Shown here piece by piece: positions 33,978 through 43,300 of a stretch of DNA of 64,000 nucleotides. Position 1 is the first letter of the stretch, and every line of letters begins with the position of its first letter. The stretch covers positions 300,553-364,552 of the forward strand of contig JBBQED010000001.1 of NCBI GenBank assembly GCA_038320345.1, given 5' to 3'. This stretch comes from JBBQED01 sp038320345 (lineage in GTDB: Bacteria; Bacteroidota; Bacteroidia; AKYH767-A; OLB10). Made by a program: the position numbers and the translations under genes. Under the pieces are notes generated by a model. The model was not told the DNA's origin. It worked only from the letters and a program-made list of their open reading frames with translations, and searched no databases.

Positions 33978-33985
33978 CAAAGGTA
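33978..33985 (-). promoter_or_regulatory. -7 box abutting rbfA start
   Basis: TACCTTTG on the minus strand matches TAnnTTTG exactly and ends 5 bases before the start codon. Confidence 0.55.
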
Positions 33986-34015
33986 AGGAAAAAGGATGCT
34001 AAGGAGAAAGAGCAT

Positions 34016-34050
34016 AAAAAAAGAGAAGTCTATTCGGCTTCTCTTTTTTT
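34016..34050 (-). terminator. Terminator after lipoprotein gene
   Basis: A 13-bp A/T-flanked stem AAAAAAAGAGAAG/CTTCTCTTTTTTT with a 9-base loop, 24 bases after the lipoprotein stop. It gives a U-run on the minus strand and could also act on the plus strand. Confidence 0.8.
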
Positions 34051-34074
34051 AATAAAAACAATAGTTAATAGAGA

Positions 34075-34560
34075 TTATTTCTTCTTAAAAGTAACTGTAA
34101 TAGTATAAGTAATTGAATTAATTACCTCAGTAGAAGTTCCGGATAAGGTAGTTCCATCATTAGTAATAATGGTAAAAGAGGTAGGAGTTGATCCCGCAGT
34201 ATTATCAGTCATTGTAAGAACGGTTTCATCAGAATTCCATGTCCATGTTCCAGCTATCGTTTGAGGATCAGCAGCGTCACATTTAGTTGCTCCCTCATCA
34301 GTCAAGTACGTTCCAGCACTTTTAAAATTCGTAAAATCATCTTTTGAGCAATCGGGAAATACCAAAGGTTGATTATAAAGATCAGTGACTAGAGTGCCTG
34401 TTCCAAACAAATCAATTGCTGGACTGATAGTCTCAGCGGTTACTTTCCAGTCTTTACCAGATAACTTATCGGTATTAGATTGTGCAGAATCTTTTTTGCA
34501 AGCAGAAAACAGGGCAGAAGCAACAAAGAGAAATAAGATAGGTTTAAAGTACTTTTTCAT
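34075..34560 (-). CDS. Lipocalin-like small lipoprotein
   Basis: A 161-residue lipoprotein with signal MKKYFKPILFLFVASALFSAC (lipobox FSAC, Cys ~21). The mature part, with LSGKDWKVTAE (~34), AGTWTWNSDETVLTMTD (~104) and a Thr-rich end, matches the lipocalin-like pattern common in Bacteroidota. It is probably anchored to the outer membrane. Function unknown. Confidence 0.8.
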   Translation of the reverse strand: MKKYFKPILFLFVASALFSACKKDSAQSNTDKLSGKDWKVTAETISPAIDLFGTGTLVTDLYNQPLVFPDCSKDDFTNFKSAGTYLTDEGATKCDAADPQTIAGTWTWNSDETVLTMTDNTAGSTPTSFTIITNDGTTLSGTSTEVINSITYTITVTFKKK

Positions 34561-34911
34561 GTGAATTTTATTTTAGATTTTTTGTTAATTTGAACATCAG
34601 ACAGATAAAATCGCCTTGAGGAATGTGAATATTATGAATAGAGATTTTATATAAAACGGAGAACTATAGTCACCAATACGATATTACTGTTCTACATAGA
34701 TAATCAAAAGTCGATAACTATAGGGGTTTTAGATGTATGATTTTTGAAGGCATATAAAAAAACTTATGCTATCAATTGAAAAACAATGCTTTATGGTTAA
34801 GTGAAGGTTGATAGATTGGATTACGTACTGGAGAATTAGACGGGAATAAACATATTTTCTTAGTCTAAACGATTACAGAGCGAAGTATTCAAGCATTTCT
34901 ATCTTTGCGAC
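34561..34911. other. 351-base intergenic region between divergent genes
   Basis: Apart from a TATCTTTG box (34900-34907) next to the downstream GTG start, I see no conserved element, open frame or RNA gene. It is AT-rich. Confidence 0.5.
34900..34907 (+). promoter_or_regulatory. -7 box abutting the MsbA-like start
   Basis: TATCTTTG matches TAnnTTTG and ends 4 bases before the GTG at 34912, consistent with a leaderless transcript. Confidence 0.5.
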
Positions 34912-36738
34912 GTGAAAAACTACTGGCGGCTACTTGGCTTTCTTCGGCCTTATAAGGGGAAGGCGATTTTAAGTGTTTCGTTTAACATTCTCACCGTAGT
35001 GTTTTCACTTTTTTCATTAACGATGATTGTTCCTTTTCTGAATGTTTTATTCAACCAAGATCATAGTTATCAACTATTGCCTTGGTCGGGATCAGTAAAA
35101 ACACTGCTCAATAATTTCAACTATTACCTTGCTGATTTTGTGAAAACGGAAGGGCAGATAAAAGCACTGACACTGATTAGTGTACTTGTTATCATTTTGT
35201 TTTTTCTGAAAAATTTAACCCGCTATCTGGCGATGTATTTTCTCGCACCCATTCGCAATGGCGTTGTTCGTGATATACGGTTGCAAGTGTATCAGAAAAT
35301 TTTATCGTTGCCGATTGGTTATTTCAGCAATGAACGCAAAGGCGATTTAATGTCGCGGATGACCAATGATGTACAGGAAGTGGAATGGGGAATTATGAAT
35401 TCCCTTGAAGCGGCATTTCGTGAGCCGCTCAACATTATTATTTTTCTTATTACTATGTTTACCATGAGCCCACAGCTTACATTTTTTGTATTGATTATGT
35501 TACCGATGGCCGCACTGATTATTGGAAGAATCGGAAAAAGTCTGAAGAAAAAATCAGCTCAAGCACAGGGTAAAATGGGGGAATTGCTGAGTAACATCGA
35601 AGAAACCCTAGGCGGCCTCCGAATCATTCATGCTTTTACTGCGGAAGAAACTTCGACGGAAAAATTTAATGGACTAAATAATCAATTTTATAAGCAGATG
35701 AACAGGATTGCGCGACGTCGTGATCTGGCATCTCCACTCAGTGAGTTTTTAGGTACAGTAGTGATGATGGTAGTGATGTACTTTGGTGGAAAGATTGTTT
35801 TGCAAGGAAATAATCAGCTTGAACCTTCTGAGTTCATTGCCTTCATCGCCATTTTTTCACAGATACTACCACCAGCAAAAAATCTAACTACAGCATGGTA
35901 TAATATTCAAAAAGGACTTGCTTCTTCGGAACGTATTTATTTTGTTTTGGATGCAGAGATTAATGTAAAAGAATCGCCCAACCCCAAAACAATTGACGGA
36001 ATTGGAAGTGGAATTAAATTTGTCAATGTGTCATTCGCTTATCGGAAAGGAGAAGATGGCTATGTATTAAAAGATATTAATCTTGATATCCCTTCCGGAA
36101 AAACAATCGCATTGGTAGGTCAATCCGGTTCCGGAAAAACCACACTAGCGGACATGCTTCCCCGTTATTATGATCCAGATAGTGGAGACATTACTGTTAA
36201 TGGAATCAACATCCGCGATCTCCGCATCAAAGACCTTCGTCAGCTGATGGGAGTGGTTACACAGGAATCGATTCTTTTTAATGATACCGTATTTAACAAT
36301 ATCGCATTCGGAATGAAAAATGTTTCGGAAGCTGCGGTAATTGAAGCGGCGAAAGTTGCGAATGCCCATGAGTTTATTTCACAAATGCCAGAAGGGTATC
36401 ATACTTTTATCGGAGATCGTGGAGGAAAATTAAGTGGAGGCCAACGTCAGCGGTTAAGTATTGCACGCGCAGTACTTAAAAATCCTCCCTTGCTGATCCT
36501 AGACGAAGCTACTTCTGCATTGGATACTGAATCCGAACGCTTGGTACAGGATGCATTAACCACATTGATGAAACACCGCACCACGTTAGTGATAGCTCAC
36601 CGCTTATCCACTATAGTACATGCTGATGAGATTATCGTTATGCAGAAAGGAGTAATTGTAGAAAGAGGAACGCATCAGCATCTGATTGCGCAGAGTGGTT
36701 ATTATAAAAAACTGTACGAATTGCAATCTTTTGCTTAG
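34912..36738 (+). CDS. MsbA-like ABC exporter (fused permease/ATPase)
   Basis: A 608-residue half-transporter. Six helices (~15-330) include the intracellular loop motif YFSNERKGDLMSRMTNDV, and the ATPase domain (~360-600) has Walker A GQSGSGKTT (~402), signature LSGGQRQRLSIARA (~505) and Walker B LLILDEATSALD (~525) with H-loop VIAHRLS. It works as a homodimer, as in MsbA-type lipid A flippases. GTG start with an abutting -7 box. The following deoC has its own promoter. Confidence 0.94.
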   Translation: MKNYWRLLGFLRPYKGKAILSVSFNILTVVFSLFSLTMIVPFLNVLFNQDHSYQLLPWSGSVKTLLNNFNYYLADFVKTEGQIKALTLISVLVIILFFLKNLTRYLAMYFLAPIRNGVVRDIRLQVYQKILSLPIGYFSNERKGDLMSRMTNDVQEVEWGIMNSLEAAFREPLNIIIFLITMFTMSPQLTFFVLIMLPMAALIIGRIGKSLKKKSAQAQGKMGELLSNIEETLGGLRIIHAFTAEETSTEKFNGLNNQFYKQMNRIARRRDLASPLSEFLGTVVMMVVMYFGGKIVLQGNNQLEPSEFIAFIAIFSQILPPAKNLTTAWYNIQKGLASSERIYFVLDAEINVKESPNPKTIDGIGSGIKFVNVSFAYRKGEDGYVLKDINLDIPSGKTIALVGQSGSGKTTLADMLPRYYDPDSGDITVNGINIRDLRIKDLRQLMGVVTQESILFNDTVFNNIAFGMKNVSEAAVIEAAKVANAHEFISQMPEGYHTFIGDRGGKLSGGQRQRLSIARAVLKNPPLLILDEATSALDTESERLVQDALTTLMKHRTTLVIAHRLSTIVHADEIIVMQKGVIVERGTHQHLIAQSGYYKKLYELQSFA

Positions 36739-36760
36739 TGTATTTGTAAGCCGATTTTTG
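36730..36760 (+). promoter_or_regulatory. deoC promoter
   Basis: TTTG at 36730-36733, exactly 19 bases, then GATTTTTG (one mismatch to TAnnTTTG) at 36753-36760. The -33 box lies in the last codons of the exporter gene. Confidence 0.55.
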
Positions 36761-36789
36761 CGAGATTTGTTATTAAGAAAATTATCAAG

Positions 36790-37692
36790 ATGACTTTACG
36801 CTATCATGTGAATCAGAGTCCCGCCATCGATCAGGTAGGGGTAGAGGAACGTATTGCACGACTTTCTAAAAGAAGTATCAAGAACGAAAGTAAGAAGGAA
36901 GCACTTAAACTTGCGATAAGCATGATGGACCTAACCACACTGGAAGCTAAAGATACTCCCGGGAAAGTTCGTCAACTATGTGCTAAGGCAATCCATCCAC
37001 ATGAAGGTATTCCAGATTTGCCGAGCGCCGCCGCTGTATGTGTTTATCCTCCCTTGGTTCGTGTTGCAAAAGCAGCATTAGGAAACAGCGGAGTAAAAGT
37101 GGCCGCCGTCGCTACTGCTTTTCCGAGTGGAATGAGTACGCGTAAAGTAAAGTTGGAAGAAACAAAGTTTGCAGTAAATGAAGGTGCAGATGAAATTGAT
37201 ATGGTCATCTCACGCGGTCATTTTTTAGCAGGAGAATATAATTATGTTTTTGATGAGATTGCAGCCGTAAAGGAAGCTTGCGGTAAAGCACATTTAAAAG
37301 TAATTCTTGAAACTGGGGAACTGAGTACGCTGGATAATGTTCGAAAGGCTTCTGATTTGGCGATGTATGCTGGGGCTGATTTTATAAAAACATCAACCGG
37401 GAAAATACAACCAGCAGCTACATTACCCGTCACACTAGTTATGTTAGAGGCAATCCGCGACTTTTATTATAAAGAAGGACGTATGATTGGGATGAAGCCA
37501 GCGGGAGGAATCAGCACTGCTAAACTAGCCTTGCAATATCTGGTAGTAGTTAGAGAGACCCTAGGAGAAGCCTGGTTGAGTCCAGATTGGTTCCGCTTTG
37601 GTGCATCATCACTTGCCAATGATCTCCTCATGCAGCTGCTAAAATTGGAAACTGGCGTATATCAAAGTGCCGATTATTTTTCTAAAGACTAA
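36790..37692 (+). CDS. deoC: Deoxyribose-phosphate aldolase
   Basis: A 300-residue class I aldolase that splits 2-deoxyribose-5-phosphate to glyceraldehyde-3-phosphate and acetaldehyde. The Schiff-base Lys is in ADFIKTSTGK (~204), with a second catalytic Lys in GMKPAGGI (~238) and the Asp in EIDMVI (~137). The N-terminal ~40 residues are longer than in E. coli DeoC, as is usual in the longer bacterial form. It stands in its own transcription unit ending in a strong terminator. Confidence 0.95.
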   Translation: MTLRYHVNQSPAIDQVGVEERIARLSKRSIKNESKKEALKLAISMMDLTTLEAKDTPGKVRQLCAKAIHPHEGIPDLPSAAAVCVYPPLVRVAKAALGNSGVKVAAVATAFPSGMSTRKVKLEETKFAVNEGADEIDMVISRGHFLAGEYNYVFDEIAAVKEACGKAHLKVILETGELSTLDNVRKASDLAMYAGADFIKTSTGKIQPAATLPVTLVMLEAIRDFYYKEGRMIGMKPAGGISTAKLALQYLVVVRETLGEAWLSPDWFRFGASSLANDLLMQLLKLETGVYQSADYFSKD

Positions 37693-37730
37693 TTCGAGTC
37701 ATGTAATTTTTTTATTAAAAGCACAAGCAA

Positions 37731-37768
37731 AAAAACGGCTGTCTCCAATGCAGGAAACAGCCGTTTTT
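37731..37768. terminator. Bidirectional terminator
   Basis: A 12-bp perfect stem AAAAACGGCTGT/ACAGCCGTTTTT with a 14-base loop between convergent deoC and the S41 peptidase gene. Confidence 0.88.
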
Positions 37769-37851
37769 ATTTTTGATTTCCTATAAAAATATTTATAGTA
37801 GGGTTGGATTTATTTAATCCAGTCAATGATTTATTTTATTTTTTCGAAGAG

Positions 37852-39459
37852 TTAATTACTTGCAGCGATTTTCATTTTACTAAAGGTATCATCCTGTAGG
37901 CATTGAAGTGCTTTCATGTAAAACGGATTGATATCATTAATAATCACGAAGTACGCATTGGTATTCCAGAGGTCGCGGGCAATAAGAGCTTTGAGTTGAG
38001 TGCGAATCAGTTTATCAGAAATTTTTAATCCTTCAGGATCTTTTTTGACCAACTTCTTTTCTGCGTAAGCTGTAAATTTATTAACGAAGTCATCAGTCAC
38101 TTCAAATCCAGTTTTGAAAGAATACACATCAGCATATTGTTTAATCAGACTAGCTCTATTATCATCCACATAACTTAACGTAAAATCATTAATGATTCCA
38201 TTGCGTCGTAGTTCATCATAATATTTACTGCTATTACTTGTATCTAGCGGCACAAACACATCTGGCATAATACCACCTCCACCATAGACTACACGCCCAG
38301 CATTGGTTGCGTACTTCAACGAATCGATAAATTTGATACTATCGGCATGATATAATTCTCCATGTTGGAAACGAGTACTAAGATCCATATCATAATTTTC
38401 ATCACCAGGTTCATAATGTTTCTGAATACAGCGACCAGCAGGAGTATAATACCGAGCAATAGTTAAACGTACTGCGGAGCCATCGGGAAGTGGAAATGGT
38501 TTTTGCACCAGACCTTTTGCAAATGTCCTGCGACCAACTACTAGCGCCCGATCCCAATCTTGTAATGCCCCAGTTACGATTTCACTTGCAGAAGCAGAAG
38601 ATTCATTAACGAGCACAATCACTTTTCCTTTTTCAAATCCGCCTGAAGAAGTTGCATATGAATCTTGACGAGGATTATTTCTTCCTTCCGTATATACTAC
38701 TCTTTTTCCAGCGCCCAAAAACTCATCCGCCAGTTCTATAGCACGATTCAGATATCCACCACCATTATCTGTGAGATCCATTACGAGACTAGTTGCACCT
38801 TGTTCTTTTAATTTTCCTAATGCATCTCTAAATTCATCCACAGTAGTATCTGCAAATTTGCTGATCTTAATATAAGCAACTCCGGGAGCAGCCATATAAG
38901 ATGCATCAACGCTATAAAGCGGAATTTTATCACGAGTAATGTTGAAATCCATCAAACCCGGATTTCCTCTCCGGTACATGGCAACTTTAACCTTAGTGCC
39001 TTTATCTCCTCGCAGACGTTTGAGAACATCGCTATTTTTAATTTTGATATTCGTGACGTTTTCATCATCGATTTTAACGATACGATCACCGGCACGAATA
39101 CCCAGTTTTTCTGATGGACCACCGGAAATAGTTTGCGTAACCATGATGGTATCATCTAAAATATTAAACTGAATACCTACTCCTTCAAATTTTCCAACGA
39201 GAGGTTCATTCACATCTTTTAAATCTTCAGCAGGAATATACACGCTGTGCGGATCGAGTTCTTTCAATAATTGTCGGATGGCATCGTCACTGATTTTTTT
39301 CTGATCTACAGAATCTACATAAGCATAAGTAATCATGTTGAGAAGCGCTTCAAATTTCTGAGAAGTCGCGGAGTTCTGCGCATGCGCCTTTGGCATGTTG
39401 ATGATGAAGGCCAGTGCGAGTAGGGAAGCCAGAAGTGGCTTTTTAATAAATTGATTCAT
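37852..39459 (-). CDS. S41 family C-terminal processing peptidase
   Basis: A 535-residue exported peptidase. The signal peptide ends near KAHA (~27). A PDZ domain (~85-175) includes GIRAGDRIVKIDDENV, followed by the S41 core with the nucleophile Ser in NESSASASEIV (~291) and catalytic Lys in TFAKGLVQ (~316). These CtpA/Prc-like enzymes trim or degrade periplasmic proteins at their C-termini. The length exceeds the ~430-residue form because of an added C-terminal helical domain usual in Bacteroidota. A TACCTTTG box on the minus strand (39631-39624) could promote it. Confidence 0.94.
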   Translation of the reverse strand: MNQFIKKPLLASLLALAFIINMPKAHAQNSATSQKFEALLNMITYAYVDSVDQKKISDDAIRQLLKELDPHSVYIPAEDLKDVNEPLVGKFEGVGIQFNILDDTIMVTQTISGGPSEKLGIRAGDRIVKIDDENVTNIKIKNSDVLKRLRGDKGTKVKVAMYRRGNPGLMDFNITRDKIPLYSVDASYMAAPGVAYIKISKFADTTVDEFRDALGKLKEQGATSLVMDLTDNGGGYLNRAIELADEFLGAGKRVVYTEGRNNPRQDSYATSSGGFEKGKVIVLVNESSASASEIVTGALQDWDRALVVGRRTFAKGLVQKPFPLPDGSAVRLTIARYYTPAGRCIQKHYEPGDENYDMDLSTRFQHGELYHADSIKFIDSLKYATNAGRVVYGGGGIMPDVFVPLDTSNSSKYYDELRRNGIINDFTLSYVDDNRASLIKQYADVYSFKTGFEVTDDFVNKFTAYAEKKLVKKDPEGLKISDKLIRTQLKALIARDLWNTNAYFVIINDINPFYMKALQCLQDDTFSKMKIAASN

Positions 39460-39654
39460 ATGAAATGATAATGAGCGAAGAGATTTTTATGATTTCCGTC
39501 TGTAAGTATACGAAGGATGAAATAAAAGGTGTCGGAATTTGCTGAATTCTTATCAAGAATTGTAAACAAGGTTTTCAGCAGTACAACAAATTTACACGCT
39601 TTTAGTGCTTTTGATAAGTCATGCAAAGGTAATTTGTTCGAGGAATTTTTTGTT

Positions 39655-40329
39655 TCAGTAAATAAAACGTTTTACGGGTAGTTTTATTCTTGAGGGAATT
39701 GAAATACTCATGATAAAATCACTTCCGGTAAAAGTGGAGATCCGAAAAGAGGAATTATCATCGATAAGCACCTCTTGAAGACAGTTAAAGCGTCTTAGAT
39801 CATCGACAAGACCGGTGCCCTTTGCTTTTAAGTAAGCTTCTTTTCGAGTCCAGATTTTTAGAAAGAGATCTGGGTCATTTGAATCGCATAGCGCTTTATG
39901 TTCTTCTGGATGGAAATGGATTGCCGCTAACTCCTTGTAATCTTCCGTATTTCTGATGATTTCAATGTCGATACCGGTTTGGGCAGGTCCAAAAACAAAT
40001 GCGCACTGAGATTCAGAACGACTTATGTTGAAATGCAAAGGACTGTCTTTTAGAAATGGTTTTTTATCACTGTTCAGCAAGAAAGACTTTGGAGCAATTG
40101 GAACATTACTTAATTTACTTAACCAAGTATTCAGATAATGATGCCGATAAATATAAGCTTCACGATCTGATTGCTGATGAAAGCGATTTGCTTTTTCAAG
40201 TTCATCGGAATGCAACACTGGATCAGGTATTGAAGAAGAATCAATACGGGAAACTATTGTAAAAAACTCTTGTAATGGATTTGTTTTTTCAGGAACAAAA
40301 CAAGAACCGTCATAAATTTGCGTTTCCAA
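39655..40329 (-). CDS. 4'-phosphopantetheinyl transferase, Sfp type
   Basis: A 224-residue enzyme that moves phosphopantetheine from coenzyme A to the Ser of carrier proteins. It has the N-terminal LHFNISRSESQCAF (~77-90), the Mg-binding GIDIEII (~97-103) and WTRKEAYLKAKGTGL (~146-160), the three Sfp/AcpT motifs. It starts 1 base after the NRPS stop, so it is the last gene of the biosynthetic operon and presumably activates its carrier domains (two in the first protein, one in the second). It may also serve other carrier proteins in the cell. Confidence 0.93.
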   Translation of the reverse strand: METQIYDGSCFVPEKTNPLQEFFTIVSRIDSSSIPDPVLHSDELEKANRFHQQSDREAYIYRHHYLNTWLSKLSNVPIAPKSFLLNSDKKPFLKDSPLHFNISRSESQCAFVFGPAQTGIDIEIIRNTEDYKELAAIHFHPEEHKALCDSNDPDLFLKIWTRKEAYLKAKGTGLVDDLRRFNCLQEVLIDDNSSFRISTFTGSDFIMSISIPSRIKLPVKRFIY

Positions 40330-40330
40330 T

Positions 40331-43300
40331 TTAGAGGAGCTGTCGGCTTTCAGTACGTTGCGAAAGAATATTCTGAACAGCGTGGGCTAGTTCATTCACA
40401 TTGGGTTCCCAGAAAATAGAATTATGATCACCGGCAACAATACTAACATCAATACTTCCATTGACGAAATGCGACCATCCCAAATCTCTTGCATAAGTGT
40501 TGTTAAAGAATCCATCTTGAGCCCTTACAATCATTATATTTCCGCCATAATTTTTGATTTTATAGCTCAACAATGCTTTATAACAAGCATCTTCTACCTG
40601 TCGAAAATAAGTTGCGGATTCTTCTCCTATTTCATCTACAATTTTATGCTTATCTAGCCAAGATTCCAATTCAGATTCTTGATTTGAAATTTTTCTTCTC
40701 GCTTGAAGATATGCTTGGCGACCTTTACTATCAGCTTTTATAAATGAAACCGCACGTTTCGTAATTCTATCTGCAATCAGCTGAACTTTTTTCAGATGCT
40801 TTACTGTACTGGGGAGAAAATCTAATACTGTTCCAGCTTCGATGTCAAAGAGACAAAGAAAATTTACTTTTTTGCCCATCGCTTCTAACTGACAAGCCAT
40901 TTCATAAGCTAAATATCCCCCAAAAGAACCGCCGGCAAGTGCATACGGCCCTTCGGGCTGAAACTTCAGGATTTCATTTACATGGAAGGTAGCCATACTT
41001 TCCATATCGGTAAAGGGCTTTTCTTTTCCATTAAGTCCAACAGCTTGCAAGCCATAGCTCGGTTGTTCTGGATGCAGCATTGTTGCTAAGGCATGATATT
41101 TAAAAACATTCCCGCTGATGCCATGTGCAAAATAAATGGGATTTCTATTTCCAGATTCTTTAATCTTTACAAGAGGATTCCAGAGTTCATTTTGAGGCGG
41201 AGCTTCATAAAGTACAGCAAGTTGACGAATTGTAGGATTACTGAACAAAACCGCTAATGGTAGTTTGATTCCTGTTTCTTTTTCTAGATCCACCATCATA
41301 CGAACCGCTAAGAGGGAATGACCACCCAGTTCAAAGAAGTCATCATCTGTCCCAATATCTGGTAACGTTAATAGATTCATCCAGACTCTAGCAATTGTAA
41401 TCTGGATTTTTGTCATTAATTCATACTTCAAACCTACTTGTGAATTTTCTTCAGCAAAAGGTTCCGGCAATATCTTCCGATCTACTTTTCCATTCGGTGT
41501 AAGCGGAAATGATTCTAACATCACCCAGTTGGTTGGGATCATATAATCAGGAAGTTTTTTACTTAAAATACTACGTAAATCCTGAATGATACTAATTTTA
41601 ATTTCTTCTTTTGTAGCAGCACTATTATTTTGTACCGGAATAAAATAGGCGACTAAATAATGTTCGCCTTCGGGATGTTGTTTGGTGATCACTACTCCCT
41701 GACGAATAGCATTGCAAGTGTTTATTAGTGATTCAATTTCTCCAAGTTCAATTCTGTATCCCCGAACTTTTACCTGATGATCGAATCGGTTAAGGAAATA
41801 GTAATTCCCCAAAGCATTCATCACTACTCGGTCACCTGTTTTATAAACCAGCCCTTTCCCAAGTGGATTGGGAACAAATTTCTCTGCAGTCATTTCAGGT
41901 TGATAAAGATACCCGGCAGCAACGCCATCACCTCCAATCCATAACTCACCTGGAATTCCAATAGGACAAAGTTTACCACTTTCATCCATGCAATACAAAC
42001 TTGTATTTGCCACTGGTTTTCCAATTGTAATCACTCCATTTCGATGTGTACTAAAATCGTTGGGTTCAACTTTTTTTAGCATCGACCAGATAGTAGTTTC
42101 TGTGGGCCCATATAAATTCCAGAGAGAGAAATTGTTCTCTAATAATTTTTTGGCAAGATCAACGCGCAGAGCTTCTCCACCGCACAAAACGTTAAGGTGA
42201 GAAGCTCCTTTCCATCCGGAAGCCAAGAGAAGTTCCCACGTTGCTGGCGTGGCCTGCATAAAAGTAACAGGATCATTTTTTATTATTCTATCGAGCCACG
42301 CTGCATCCATCGATTGCTCTTTAGAAGCCATATGTATTCTACCGCCACTTATCAATGGCAAAAATATTTCAAGTACGGAAATGTCAAAAGAAATAGTGGT
42401 GACCGCTAATAGTATATCTTTTGACTCAAATGAAAAACGATCTTTTAAATCGAGCAATAAATTCACTACCGACTGATGTTTTACAGCAACTCCTTTTGGT
42501 CGTCCTGTTGAACCTGATGTAAACAAGATATAAGCAAGTTGATCTTTTTTACAAGTAACGGGAGTATAGACTATACCGTTCGTACTTCTCAGTAAGGCAT
42601 CATCAACGTGTACGAGTTTTTCTCGAGGGAAATTAAATGCATGCGCCAGAGCATTACTACTGATAATTAATTTCAGTTTAGCATCCTCCACCATCATCGC
42701 AATTCTTTCTTTTGGGAAAGCAGGATCAAGTGGAACATAAGAAGCGCCGGCTTTTAAAACAGCAATAAGTACAATAGGAAGTTCAGCAGTACGAAGCATA
42801 CAAACACCTATTAGATCTCCGGTTGTTATTCCTTTATTCTGAAGTATTGCGGCTAATCGATTGGAATAAGCTTCCAATTGTTCATAGGTATAATCACGAT
42901 CGTGGCAAGAGATAGCAATATTACCAGGATATTTCGCTGCTTTTTTACGGATTAGTTCATGAAGCCCTATTTCAGAAGGATATTTTTTTTCAGTATCATT
43001 AATAGAACGATGTAATGCTATTTCCATAGCAGTGCGACCTTCTATTTCGGCAATACCTATATCAGGATTATTGCTGATCTGTTTCAGGATACTGATAAAT
43101 TCCAGCATCCTTAATTCCATCATTTGTTCTTCAAACAGATCAGTATTGAACGTACATTCTAATACTAATTGATCTCCACTACCAGATGCATTGAGGAAAA
43201 TTTCAAAATTTTCATATGAACGTGGATTGGTACTAAAATCAAAATTCAATCCTTCAAAATGAAACCCTTCAGTAAATCCAATATCTACGTTAAAAACGAT

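Noticed and set aside
34912..36738. MsbA-like exporter as the transporter of the NRPS-PKS product
   Set aside because: Separated by deoC and an S41 peptidase, on the opposite strand, and close to the housekeeping MsbA type.
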